NCBI GenBank assembly: GCA_027083715.1
Contig: JALWNR010000539.1
Location: 1 to 12,886 of the forward strand
Length of the DNA: 12,886 nt
Source: Bacteroidales bacterium
GTDB lineage: Bacteria; Bacteroidota; Bacteroidia; Bacteroidales; NBLH01
Reading direction: 5' to 3'
Below are positions 1 to 9,525 of this stretch, one piece after another. The notes under the pieces are model-generated. The model worked only from the letters and a program-made list of their open reading frames with translations, was not told the DNA's origin and made no database searches. The position numbers and the translations under genes were made by a program. Every line of letters starts with the position of its first letter. Position 1 is the first letter of the stretch.

Positions 1-141
1 ATTTTCATGTAGCATCGGCATAATACCAATACCCAAATCCTTTTGTGTAAATAAACAGGTTGTTGGTATTACATCATGTGGTTCTTCCGCAGTAGCGGAA
101 CAGGCTATGTGGCAATTGAAAATAATAAAAAATAAACACAT
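1..141 (-). CDS. Possible N-terminus of a divergent secreted or lipoprotein gene, cut by the window edge
   Basis: An open frame on the minus strand starts at an ATG (141-139), runs 47 codons without a stop and leaves the window at position 1. An in-frame TAA lies seven codons upstream of the ATG, so this is the only ATG start near that end. The peptide begins MCLFFIIFNCHIACSA, a hydrophobic stretch followed by a cysteine, which resembles a weak lipoprotein signal. It continues into ordinary-looking protein sequence (LFTQKDLGIGIMPMLHEN). The plus-strand reading of the same bases is rich in serine and cysteine, as antisense shadows often are. Against it, the ATG overlaps the mtnA start by two bases in the opposite direction, leaving no room for separate promoters. 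I do not recognise the family. It could be a real gene, a decayed fragment or chance. Confidence 0.3.
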   Translation of the reverse strand, partial: MCLFFIIFNCHIACSATAEEPHDVIPTTCLFTQKDLGIGIMPMLHEN

Positions 142-1180
142 GAAAGTAAACGAAAAACATTACCGTACTGTTTGGATGGAAGGAAACAGTATTTTTATGA
201 TTGAACAAAACTTATTACCTTTTGAATTTAAAATTTTTGAAGCAAAAAACTATCAAGAAACATGCATGGCAATAAAAACCATGATTGTGCGTGGAGCAGG
301 TGCCATAGGAGCCACTGCAGGATATGCTTTGGCACAAGCAGCGCTAGCAGCAAACCCAGAAAATTATCTCGAAGAAATCAATAAAGCCAAGTTAGCCATT
401 GAAAGCACCCGCCCAACTGCACGAAACCTGTTTACTGCCACTGAAAGAGTTTATGCGGCATCTCTAAAATCACCACAGGAAGCTATAAAAGAAGCTCAAT
501 GCATTGCTGATGAAGATGCAGATACCAGCTTAGCGATTGGTCAATACGGAAATAAGCTCATAAAATCTGGCTATGGCATAGAAACCCACTGTAATGCCGG
601 CTGGCTGGCTTTTGTAGATCATGGAACAGCTCTCTCCCCCATCTATCAAGCACACCAAGAAGGAAAAAATATTTTTGTATATGTTGATGAAACCCGACCA
701 CGCAATCAAGGTGCAAAACTTACCGCTTGGGAACTAAAAAACGAAAATATTCCACATGCAATTATTCCTGATAATGCCGGTGCTCACCTAATGTCTCTCG
801 GAAAAATTAACTTAATCATTACCGGTGCCGACCGTATTGCAGCAAATGGTGATACTGCTAATAAAATTGGCACCCTAGAAAAAGCAATTGCAGCAAAATT
901 TTACGGAATACCTTTTTATATAGCTGCCCCACGTGCTACTTTTGACCTAAATTGCCCTACGGGCAAAGAAATTATTATTGAAGAACGTACACAAAATGAA
1001 GTACTTTACCAAACGGGAATGAATAAACAAAACAAACAGGAAAAGATATTGGTATCTGCACCCGGTTCACAAGCCATTAACCCTGCTTTTGACGTAACTC
1101 CGGCCGAGCTTATTACCGGCATAATTACCGAAAAAGGAATTATTAAACCCACTATTGAAGAAATTCAAAAAATATTTTAA
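140..1180 (+). CDS. mtnA: S-methyl-5-thioribose-1-phosphate isomerase (methionine salvage)
   Basis: MtnA converts the aldose 5-methylthioribose-1-phosphate to the ketose 5-methylthioribulose-1-phosphate, a cytosolic step that recycles methylthioadenosine to methionine. From the ATG at 140 the protein has 346 residues, normal for the family, which is related to the eIF2B alpha/beta/delta subunits. Visible family signatures are YRTVW near the N-terminus, MIVRGAGAIG in the substrate-phosphate region, THCNAG with the catalytic cysteine (C151), TGADRIAANGD with the catalytic aspartate (D231) and the C-terminal NPAFDVTPAELITGIITE. The frame is open upstream and another ATG lies at 107, but family members normally begin just before the YRTVW motif, so I prefer 140. 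No Shine-Dalgarno sequence is visible. The stop is one base before the next gene, so the two are probably co-transcribed. No other methionine-salvage gene is in the window. Confidence 0.95.
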   Translation: MKVNEKHYRTVWMEGNSIFMIEQNLLPFEFKIFEAKNYQETCMAIKTMIVRGAGAIGATAGYALAQAALAANPENYLEEINKAKLAIESTRPTARNLFTATERVYAASLKSPQEAIKEAQCIADEDADTSLAIGQYGNKLIKSGYGIETHCNAGWLAFVDHGTALSPIYQAHQEGKNIFVYVDETRPRNQGAKLTAWELKNENIPHAIIPDNAGAHLMSLGKINLIITGADRIAANGDTANKIGTLEKAIAAKFYGIPFYIAAPRATFDLNCPTGKEIIIEERTQNEVLYQTGMNKQNKQEKILVSAPGSQAINPAFDVTPAELITGIITEKGIIKPTIEEIQKIF

Positions 1181-1181
1181 A

Positions 1182-1496
1182 ATGGAAGAAAAAATCGTTC
1201 ACCGATTTAATAAAGTCAAACAAAAAACATTAATATATGCGTTAATTATAGACCTTTTAGGTATGGTCAGCTATCTGATACCGGCAGCCGGTGAAATTGT
1301 AGATTTTATTTGGGCACCCATATCGGGTATGCTTATTTACTTTCTTTTTCGTAAAAGTTTGGGAATTGTAGGAGGGTCAGTAGGATTTATTGAAGAATTA
1401 ATGCCCCAAACCGATATTATCCCTACTGCAACAATTTTGTGGTTTATTCGATTTGTTTTTAATAAAAAGAAGATATTAAAAGAATTAAGTAATTAA
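1182..1496 (+). CDS. Small integral membrane protein of unknown function
   Basis: A 104-residue protein starting at the ATG at 1182, one base after the mtnA stop codon (TAA-A-ATG). That spacing implies translational coupling. The frame could extend back to a TTG at 1155 inside mtnA, but the ATG is the better choice. The sequence has a short charged N-terminus and a long hydrophobic region (about residues 16-62) with two likely membrane spans broken around GMVSYLIPAAGEIVDFIW. Then come RKSLGIVGG, a motif-like stretch FIEELMPQTDIIPTATILW with a third hydrophobic segment, and a lysine-rich tail. Proteins of this look, with an EE.(L/M)P.TD.IPT motif, seem familiar to me from Bacteroidota as conserved hypotheticals, but I know of no assigned function. 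Nothing in the sequence indicates an enzyme or transporter role. The link to mtnA is positional only. Confidence 0.8.
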   Translation: MEEKIVHRFNKVKQKTLIYALIIDLLGMVSYLIPAAGEIVDFIWAPISGMLIYFLFRKSLGIVGGSVGFIEELMPQTDIIPTATILWFIRFVFNKKKILKELSN

Positions 1497-1616
1497 ATAA
1501 TACTTGTCATAAAATACGTAAGTTCACTTCAAATATTTTTTTACCTAAAAAAATTTTACTCATTAACCAATTCACAGTTCATAATCAGGACAATCGTTTT
1601 TAAAAAATCGGATTTT

Positions 1617-1646
1617 AGCCTAGTAGAGGCTTAATATTGATAGAAA
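1617..1646 (+). repeat. REP-like hairpin 1 with AATATT..TAGAAA tail
   Basis: A short stem AGCCT (1617-1621) / AGGCT (1627-1631) with loop AGTAG is followed by the tail TTAATATTGATAGAAA (1631-1646). A similar tail, GATATAGTTTTTAGAAA, follows the second hairpin, so the two look like diverged members of one repeat family. The stem alone would be weak evidence; the shared tail is the argument. Confidence 0.4.
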
Positions 1647-1662
1647 CCTTTGAAATACAAAT

Positions 1663-1701
1663 TATTGCACTCCATACGGAGTGCGATATAGTTTTTAGAA
1701 A
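1663..1701 (+). repeat. REP-like hairpin 2, possible terminator
   Basis: A strong stem runs from TATTGCACTCC (1663-1673) to GGAGTGCGATA (1678-1688), 11 base pairs with one G-T wobble and the loop ATAC. The plus strand then reads TAGTTTTTAGAAA, with a run of five T at 1692-1696. This could end transcription coming from the mtnA operon, although the T-run begins a few bases after the stem. It could equally be a dispersed REP-type hairpin, since its tail resembles that of hairpin 1. Confidence 0.55.
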
Positions 1702-1720
1702 TATTTTCTCTATCGTTATT

Positions 1721-1737
1721 GTCCACCGCCAGTGGAC
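1721..1737. repeat. Hairpin 3 (GTCCAC / GTGGAC)
   Basis: A perfect 6-base inverted repeat, GTCCAC (1721-1726) and GTGGAC (1732-1737), encloses the loop CGCCA. It stands out as a GC-rich island in AT-rich surroundings. It is the third hairpin in about 120 bases. It may be a terminator part for either converging gene or another REP-like unit. Confidence 0.45.
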
Positions 1738-1802
1738 TGTTGTATATATTTAATAATCAATTATAGCAGGAATTTTGAAATTTTAAAAGCAATTGCCCTA
1801 CA

Positions 1803-1834
1803 TTCATAATTCACCTTTTACCCTTCATAATTCA
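1803..1834. repeat. 11-base direct repeat TTCATAATTCA, two copies
   Basis: Identical copies lie at 1803-1813 and 1824-1834, with start points 21 bases apart, and a related string (GTTCATAATC) lies near 1577. I know of no function for these simple AT-rich strings; they may be slippage products. Confidence 0.5.
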
Positions 1835-3607
1835 TCATTTACTATAAATCCTATCCAATTTCCTTTTATATTTTTCTTTAACAAAACGTCTTTTCAGTTT
1901 CAATGTAGGCGATAATTCACCATTGTCGGGGGTCCATTCTTCACAAACCAATTCAAACTTTTTAATTTGTTCCGTTTTTCCCAAACGTTTATTATAAAAG
2001 TCCACTTCTTCCTGATAACGTGCAATTACCTGAGGATTTTCAATCAAATCTTCATTATCTCTAAATTTAATTTTCTTTTTATGACACCAATCATGCAAAA
2101 ATTCAAAATGAGGTGAAATTAAAGCTGCCGTAAACTTTTCATTAGCACCAACAACCATTAGTTGCTCTATAAACAACGATTCCTTAAAAATATTCTCAAC
2201 TACTTGCGGAGCCACATATTTTCCGGTAGATAATTTAAAAATCTCCTTTTTACGATCTGTAATTTTTAAATTATTACCTACCATTTTGCCAATATCTCCT
2301 GTATGAAACCATCCGGCTTCGTCAATGGTCTCACGGGTTTTTTCTTCGTCTTTAAAATATCCCAACATCAAATTGGGTCCCTTAAACAAAATTTCGCCAT
2401 CTTCGGCAATTTTAATTTCCTGCTCATCACCCAATTTTGGTCCCACAGTACCAAACATCAACTCAGGATACTTAAAACGATTAACCGCAATCACAGGTGC
2501 CGTTTCTGTCAATCCATATCCCTCATGAACAGGAATGCCGGCTGCCCAAAAAATTCGCGCCAAACGCGGTTGTAAAGCAGCACCTCCGGCAATTATCAAA
2601 CGCACATTCCCCCCCAAAGCCTCTCGCCACTTCTTAAAAATTAATATATTGGCAATCTTAAGCTTTGCAAGGTATGTCAGACTGTTTCCATGGTCTTTAT
2701 ATTTCAAGCCCAAGTCCACCGCCCAGAAAAATAAATTCTTTTTGGCACCTTCCAAATCTTTACCAATGCCAATTATTTTATCATATATTCGTTCTAACAA
2801 ACGTGGTACGGTAATAAACGCTTGGGGTTTAATCTCCTTTATATTTTCCGATATTTTTTCAATACTTTCCGCATAATAAATACCTAAACCCCTATATTGC
2901 CATACATAACCTCCTATTCGCTCCAATACATGACATAAAGGCAAAAAACTCAGTGCTTTATGATTACTGTTTACATTTAAAAAAGAATCGATTCGATGCA
3001 CCTGATACATAAAATTCCAGTGCGAAAGCATCACACCTTTAGGCAAACCGGTTGTACCCGAGGTGTAAATAATCGTGGCCAAATCTTCCTTTTTTATATC
3101 ATCTTTAATCAATTTCACTTTCCCGCGCAATTCACTTCCTTCCTCATTTTTACCTTTTTCTGTAATTTCAGTCCAATGTTTCACCCCTTCAATAGTATCA
3201 AAGCTATAAATCTCAAGTCCGCCCACCTCATCCACCACAGGTTTAATTTTTTCATACAATTCAACACCCGAAACAATAATTATTTTGGCTTCTGAATGTT
3301 TTAAAATATGTTTATATTCCATTTCGCTTATTGTTGGGTAAATAGGTACATGCACCACACCAATTTGCATCATACCCATATCCATAAAATTCCATTCCGG
3401 ACGATTATTAGATACCGTGGCAATTTTATCTCCGGGTTCAAAGCCCATACTCAACAGCCCGTAACTCACATAATTAGCAATATCAATATAATCTTTTGCA
3501 CTGTAATTGACCCATTTTCCATTCACTTTTGCCGATAAAGCATCTTTTTTATTAGGATATTTACTTTTATAATTCTCTAAAATGTCAAAAATTCGTGTAG
3601 CATGCAT
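1835..3607 (-). CDS. Long-chain fatty acid--CoA ligase (AMP-forming acyl-CoA synthetase)
   Basis: A 590-residue member of the adenylate-forming enzyme superfamily. It activates a fatty acid with ATP to an acyl-adenylate and then passes it to CoA, the entry step to beta-oxidation or lipid synthesis. The ATP-binding signature YTSGTTGLPKG is at residues 181-191, followed by YGLTET (364-369), GWFHTGD (432-438) and the hinge motif DRKKEIFKLSTGKY (451-464). The C-terminal lobe carries SPTLKLKR (566-573), which supplies the late catalytic lysine in this group. Length and motif wording fit the eukaryote-like long-chain (ACSL/FAA1-type) branch common in Bacteroidota rather than short-chain acetyl-CoA synthetases. 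The start is the ATG at 3607. No signal peptide is seen, so the enzyme is cytosolic or membrane-peripheral. It is transcribed divergently from fadH, which supports fatty-acid degradation. Chain-length preference cannot be read from the sequence. Confidence 0.93.
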   Translation of the reverse strand: MHATRIFDILENYKSKYPNKKDALSAKVNGKWVNYSAKDYIDIANYVSYGLLSMGFEPGDKIATVSNNRPEWNFMDMGMMQIGVVHVPIYPTISEMEYKHILKHSEAKIIIVSGVELYEKIKPVVDEVGGLEIYSFDTIEGVKHWTEITEKGKNEEGSELRGKVKLIKDDIKKEDLATIIYTSGTTGLPKGVMLSHWNFMYQVHRIDSFLNVNSNHKALSFLPLCHVLERIGGYVWQYRGLGIYYAESIEKISENIKEIKPQAFITVPRLLERIYDKIIGIGKDLEGAKKNLFFWAVDLGLKYKDHGNSLTYLAKLKIANILIFKKWREALGGNVRLIIAGGAALQPRLARIFWAAGIPVHEGYGLTETAPVIAVNRFKYPELMFGTVGPKLGDEQEIKIAEDGEILFKGPNLMLGYFKDEEKTRETIDEAGWFHTGDIGKMVGNNLKITDRKKEIFKLSTGKYVAPQVVENIFKESLFIEQLMVVGANEKFTAALISPHFEFLHDWCHKKKIKFRDNEDLIENPQVIARYQEEVDFYNKRLGKTEQIKKFELVCEEWTPDNGELSPTLKLKRRFVKEKYKRKLDRIYSK

Positions 3608-3651
3608 AGTTATAATTTTAAATAAAATTCAGATTATTAGGCAACATATAA

Positions 3652-3680
3652 TACCACAGCCCCCTGAGCTGCGATACAAA
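3652..3680 (+). repeat. Diverged inverted-repeat unit, copy A
   Basis: The unit begins TACCACAGC and ends GAGCTGCGATACAAA. Its arms, 3652-3660 and 3668-3676, pair at seven of nine positions. It lies 44 bases upstream of the synthetase start codon. It matches copies B and C in the pattern TA(C/T)CACAGC, 5 to 6 variable bases, then (A/G)GC, three variable bases and GAT(A/G)CAAA. It could be an operator or a REP-like element. Confidence 0.55.
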
Positions 3681-3706
3681 TAGTATTTTAAAATATCATT
3701 ATTTTT

Positions 3707-3718
3707 GCAGCTCAAAGA
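3707..3718 (+). repeat. GC(A/G)GCTCAAAGA box, copy 1
   Basis: GCAGCTCAAAGA differs at one of 12 bases from GCGGCTCAAAGA at 3907-3918. Each lies about 55 to 63 bases after the start of an inverted-repeat unit (A and B), so the repeated module appears to include the unit, an AT-rich stretch and this box. Confidence 0.5.
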
Positions 3719-3843
3719 AATGTGCTTCGTGCCGCAATTCTATGAACTCTGATGGTATAAAAATAAAAAAAATATTTAAATTTTATTATTATGTATGCAT
3801 AATATTTTTAAAAATAAAATCATTTTTCTAAATTTGACCCACG

Positions 3844-3871
3844 TACCACAGCTATCAAGCCGTGATGCAAA
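3844..3871 (+). repeat. Diverged inverted-repeat unit, copy B
   Basis: The unit begins TACCACAGC and ends GTGATGCAAA. Its arms, 3844-3852 and 3859-3867, pair at six of nine positions plus one wobble. It is one base shorter than copies A and C in the variable centre. The paired changes in the arms (GTG against CAC) suggest that the hairpin shape, not only the bases, has been kept. Confidence 0.5.
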
Positions 3872-3906
3872 CAACATTTTGAAGTAATAATATTTTAGCA
3901 GTTTTC

Positions 3907-3918
3907 GCGGCTCAAAGA
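3907..3918 (+). repeat. GC(A/G)GCTCAAAGA box, copy 2
   Basis: GCGGCTCAAAGA is the second copy of the box at 3707-3718. Here it is followed within 12 bases by inverted-repeat unit C, whereas the first box is followed by a looser match (CGTGCCGCA). Confidence 0.5.
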
Positions 3919-3922
3919 GTAG

Positions 3923-5992
<2,070 letters not shown>

Positions 5993-6095
5993 TCATTGAT
6001 GTTTAATTTCGTTGAGAACATCACCGTTCATACCTATTATCTAAGTTCAATATGTTTTATTCTTGAATATTACATACAATTTAAGATAAAATATT

Positions 6096-6162
6096 CTTTG
6101 TGAGACTTTGTGTAACAGCTATTTTACAAAGAAGCACAAAGGCTTTACAAAGCCACACAAAG
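6096..6162. repeat. ACAAAG/CTTTGT inverted and periodic repeat between convergent genes
   Basis: The 5' arm holds CTTTGTG at 6096-6102 and CTTTGTG at 6106-6112. The 3' arm holds four (T/C)ACAAAG copies starting at 6125, 6135, 6146 and 6156. CTTTGTG (6096-6102) pairs with CACAAAG (6156-6162), and CTTTGT (6106-6111) pairs with ACAAAG (6147-6152). A smaller hairpin, GGCTT-TACA-AAGCC (6141-6154), competes with it. It lies in the 284-base gap between fadH and the minus-strand transporter gene and could act as a two-way terminator, although it lacks a clear T-run. The rest of 5993-6276 shows nothing recognisable. Confidence 0.55.
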
Positions 6163-6276
6163 AGGATATTGTAAACGATAAAGACCATATAGCAAATATA
6201 ACTTTGATTTATTTAGGTGCAAACGGAAAAACCCTCTCCATAGGTAATAAGCTGATTAAGCAATAAGATAAATCCG

Positions 6277-9200
6277 CTATTCATCACCGGAAACTTCTTC
6301 AAAAATATGTTGCATAATTTCTGTTTCATCAACCAGTAGATTGTAATAATCAAATCTTCGGGCAAGCAACAATGTAGTTTTTACTTTACTTTTTAAGCTA
6401 TGAATATTATCTTTTAAATTAACTCCTGAAGTTATAATTTCATTTTTTCCAAAGATTTGTTCTTCGGTATTTTCATCAGTATTAACAGCCACTAATTCAC
6501 CTCTTAGCACAATAATAACATTGTCTGTTTTATCTTCATTTTGAATAGAAATTTCTTCATCCGGATTCAAAATCTTAACAGTTACTAATTTTGCCAGTTT
6601 TGCCAAATGATTTTCAGGCACACTAAAAAACATTGGGTGCTTTTTTAAATATTTAATTCGTTCAGCAATCACAAAACCATCATTAGACAAATCATTGAGC
6701 AGTTGTTTCTTTTTAGAGGTCATTTTCTCAAGATAGTCTGCACATTTAATCGGGTTTTCTTCATAAATAATTTTTGCTGCTGTTGAATATACGAGTTCAT
6801 CAGTATGAAATAAGCAAACAAAAATTTCATCGGGCATTTCACTTCGTCGAATACGGTACAAAACTTTGTTAACACTTTCCGGTGTCCATATTTTTATATC
6901 ATCATATGAGCGCGTTTTATCCGTTTGTTCCACAGCCGATTTCTTTTTTGTATGCAAACGTCCTAACAAATCAATTGCCTTAGTCATTGTCCAAGGTCCC
7001 ACTTTATTATAATCTTGAGTAATAATATTGCGTAAACGATCTCTGAATTTCATCCGCTCTTGCGGAAAGTATGAACTAAGCTTTTTAATTTTCTGTCCAG
7101 GTGAAATATCGTCAAACAATGGAATAAGTAATTGCTTAATATCTTGGCTGATAAAGTTATCAATAATTTCAATAGCAAAAATCGTATTTTTCCCGATAAT
7201 ATTTTTCTTAATCAGGTTAACAATACGCGGCTCATATAAGAAACTAAGCAATTTAAACAAGTTTTCAAAATTAAACTCACGTTCTAAATCCAAAGCCTGA
7301 ACAATTTTCAAAGTGTTTCTTTCAGTTTCTATATCTAATGTACTGGCATATATCCAAAGAATATTATCAATAACATTATCCAATTTCTTTTTAACCAAAA
7401 CTTGTTCTTTTCCTTCTGCCTGATATTTACAGAAATACAATCCTGAAATAACCTCTTGTTGTACACTACGATCAGGATAATCAAGATATTTTACCAAGAT
7501 AGATTTAGCTTTGTTTGAACCGTTTTTTGCCATAATTTCAATAACACGAAATAAAACCTTGGGCTCATAATCTCTTTTAAAAAATATCTCTAAATCATCC
7601 AATACTTTATCGCCAACCTCAAGCAAAGCTTCGCCAGCAACATGATAATATTCATCCGATTTTACCAAATCAACTAATCTACGTACAAGTTTTGGCGATT
7701 TACTTTTACTAGCCAAATTAATTGCAGCACTTTTTATAATACGGTCATTATCATTAAGTAAACGGGAAATTAGTTTATCATTATAGGGGATTAATCCCTT
7801 AACAAGCAATTTCTCTACCAAAAGTTTATCACCAAAAGTCCAAGATTCGATTAGCTCGTTTACTTCTTTTTGATCAATTTCTTTTAGATTGCTAAAATCT
7901 AATATATTTTTAGCTTTAAATGCTAAATTTCTAACTTCTTCGGATTTATCAGTAATATATATTTTTTTAACCGTATGTAAAATACGAGTTCGCCAAGAAG
8001 CATCAATTTTACTTAAAATAGCACGCTTAATAGTGGTGTTTCGCATGTTCATAAGACTTGCGGCATAAGGCTCCATTACGCGCGGGTTTGTTTCGGAGAG
8101 CAAAGTAACACTCATCTGTACTACCTTTTCATTAAATTTTTTAAATTTTTTGGTCAAAAACTCACTCCCGTAAAAATGGCGAGCCGAATCACGCTTTTTC
8201 TTACGACTAATATCAATCAGTATCTGGCGTAATTTTGCTTTATATGAAAGATACAAACGACGTGCTACAAATACCCAAAAAATAAGTATCGGTAAAATAA
8301 GAATAGGATAGTACTCCAAACGATAGCCTTCGGGAGTTTTCAGAATTAAATTAGTTAAAAATAAAATTAAGCCGGCAACAGCGATAGAAACTTGCATTAC
8401 CACCCCAACTTTTGCCTGTACTGCCATTTTTTGTCCACTGGGTAATGGCTGATATAAAATATTAAATGCAGGATCGTCCAATCCGCGACGTAAAATTCGC
8501 TCCATCGACTTATTTAAGGTCATCAAGGCTAAAAATGCTATAGTTGCCACACCATATATTAAGCCAACACCCAACGAAATTGCAACAATTAAAGTAATAC
8601 TTACCGGCAAAATGGTTAAGCCTAATTTTACTCCGTATTTGCTTAATAAACGACTTGAAAAATAAGAAATAGCCAATTCACCTATTTTCAATCCTCCGTA
8701 AACCAAAGACAAATACTTTGAAATCTGCGATTCCTCAGGAAATCTCACTTTTACAGATGACAAAAATCCAAAGTCCACTACATAAATAGCAATCATTGAA
8801 AAAATAGCCGAAAGAAATATTAACCGGAAATATTTGTCTTTTATAAGCTCAGAAAATTTAGTATCCGAATCGCTTACTTGTTTTACAACTTCTTTATGTC
8901 CGGTAACATTAAGCGATTTATACAAATAAAGTAAAATAAAAACAGCTGCAACTAATCCAATGTTTCCAATATAAAGTAAATCGTATGAATGACTTAAATG
9001 AGGTAAAAGAATTGGAATAGCCAAATATCCTAATATGGAAGCAATTACTCCTCCCATATTCATCAAGCCGTACATTCTTTTTACCTGTATAAGATTTAGG
9101 AACTGCAAAGCTAAGCCCCCTGACACAATTCCAACCAGTGAAATAAAAGGCCATGCCCAAATGAAAACAAAGAAACTTAAATATTTTTCATCTATATAAT

Positions 9201-9513
9201 GTAGTGAAAATCTTGAAAGCAGGGTTATGGCAAACATAAAAACTACAGCTCCAAGAAACAATATTTTATTATCAACTTTTTTCTGGATGTATGAATAAAA
9301 TGTAGAAATCAGATAACCGGCAATACCGGCAACAACATAAGCCAAAGGTAATTGTTCACTACCATAATTTTTTATAAATACCGAGTTGGCAGGTACAAAG
9401 TAAAAGGCAATAAAAAGCCCTAGAAAAAATGAATGAAAAAATAACAATGTGAATTTCAGACCTTCTTCCTGTCTTAAATCAAACCACTTTATGAACAATT
9501 TACTTAAACCCAT
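6277..9513 (-). CDS. Nucleotide-transporter-like membrane domain fused to HEAT-type repeats and a degenerate cNMP-binding-like domain
   Basis: A 1078-residue three-part protein. Residues about 20-430 are highly hydrophobic with roughly 12 membrane spans. They resemble the ATP:ADP antiporter (NTT) / MFS-like fold, including a late loop (DDPAFNILYQPLPSGQK) placed like a conserved loop in NTT proteins. A basic cytosolic linker follows (near 435-460). Residues about 470-950 are helical, with HEAT-like pairs such as NDRIIKSAAINLASKS and DRSVQQEVISGLYFCK. The last 120 residues start at HPMFFSVPENHLAKLAKL, the usual entry of a cyclic-nucleotide-binding domain, with a beta stretch VIIVLRGELVAV. The expected FGE...R.A phosphate-binding cassette is absent, so binding of cAMP or cGMP is doubtful. 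The start is the ATG at 9513. The gene is last in a four-gene minus-strand cluster. Nucleotide transport is not shown; a sensor or regulated carrier is equally possible. Confidence 0.8.
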   Translation of the reverse strand: MGLSKLFIKWFDLRQEEGLKFTLLFFHSFFLGLFIAFYFVPANSVFIKNYGSEQLPLAYVVAGIAGYLISTFYSYIQKKVDNKILFLGAVVFMFAITLLSRFSLHYIDEKYLSFFVFIWAWPFISLVGIVSGGLALQFLNLIQVKRMYGLMNMGGVIASILGYLAIPILLPHLSHSYDLLYIGNIGLVAAVFILLYLYKSLNVTGHKEVVKQVSDSDTKFSELIKDKYFRLIFLSAIFSMIAIYVVDFGFLSSVKVRFPEESQISKYLSLVYGGLKIGELAISYFSSRLLSKYGVKLGLTILPVSITLIVAISLGVGLIYGVATIAFLALMTLNKSMERILRRGLDDPAFNILYQPLPSGQKMAVQAKVGVVMQVSIAVAGLILFLTNLILKTPEGYRLEYYPILILPILIFWVFVARRLYLSYKAKLRQILIDISRKKKRDSARHFYGSEFLTKKFKKFNEKVVQMSVTLLSETNPRVMEPYAASLMNMRNTTIKRAILSKIDASWRTRILHTVKKIYITDKSEEVRNLAFKAKNILDFSNLKEIDQKEVNELIESWTFGDKLLVEKLLVKGLIPYNDKLISRLLNDNDRIIKSAAINLASKSKSPKLVRRLVDLVKSDEYYHVAGEALLEVGDKVLDDLEIFFKRDYEPKVLFRVIEIMAKNGSNKAKSILVKYLDYPDRSVQQEVISGLYFCKYQAEGKEQVLVKKKLDNVIDNILWIYASTLDIETERNTLKIVQALDLEREFNFENLFKLLSFLYEPRIVNLIKKNIIGKNTIFAIEIIDNFISQDIKQLLIPLFDDISPGQKIKKLSSYFPQERMKFRDRLRNIITQDYNKVGPWTMTKAIDLLGRLHTKKKSAVEQTDKTRSYDDIKIWTPESVNKVLYRIRRSEMPDEIFVCLFHTDELVYSTAAKIIYEENPIKCADYLEKMTSKKKQLLNDLSNDGFVIAERIKYLKKHPMFFSVPENHLAKLAKLVTVKILNPDEEISIQNEDKTDNVIIVLRGELVAVNTDENTEEQIFGKNEIITSGVNLKDNIHSLKSKVKTTLLLARRFDYYNLLVDETEIMQHIFEEVSGDE

Positions 9514-9525
9514 TCTAAAAAACTA

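Larger units (their letters stand above)
1497..1834. other. Spacer between convergent genes, with hairpin array and short direct repeats
   Basis: These 338 bases separate the small membrane-protein gene (plus) from the acyl-CoA synthetase gene (minus), which converge here. I see no credible coding frame. The segment holds three small hairpins (described separately) and an 11-base direct repeat, TTCATAATTCA, at 1803-1813 and 1824-1834. The second copy abuts the synthetase stop codon. Both genes must terminate within this stretch. Confidence 0.7.

Noticed and set aside
107..139. Upstream ATG giving mtnA an 11-residue extension
   Set aside because: The added residues are lysine/isoleucine/asparagine-rich and lie before the usual family N-terminus; 140 fits better.
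1155..1181. TTG start giving the small membrane protein nine more residues
   Set aside because: It overlaps the mtnA end, whereas the ATG at 1182 is immediately after the mtnA stop.
2303..2876. Plus-strand open frames inside the acyl-CoA synthetase gene (2303-2575, 2325-2528, 2535-2876)
   Set aside because: They lie entirely antisense to a gene with full catalytic motifs and have the cysteine/serine/isoleucine-rich look of shadow frames.
2996..3538. Plus-strand open frames 2996-3295 and 3308-3538
   Set aside because: Antisense to the synthetase N-terminal half, with unusual histidine- and phenylalanine-rich composition and no recognisable motif.
5999..6101. 34-codon frame just after fadH
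   Set aside because: Very short, AT-driven composition, no motif and no context to support a gene.
6125..6162. CRISPR or tRNA-like interpretation of the ACAAAG element
   Set aside because: Units are 7 bases with 3 to 4 base gaps, far too short for CRISPR, and no cloverleaf can be formed.
7028..9160. Frames 7028-7300 (plus) and 8918-9160 (minus) inside the NTT-like gene
   Set aside because: Alternative frames of a continuous 1078-codon gene; no independent support.
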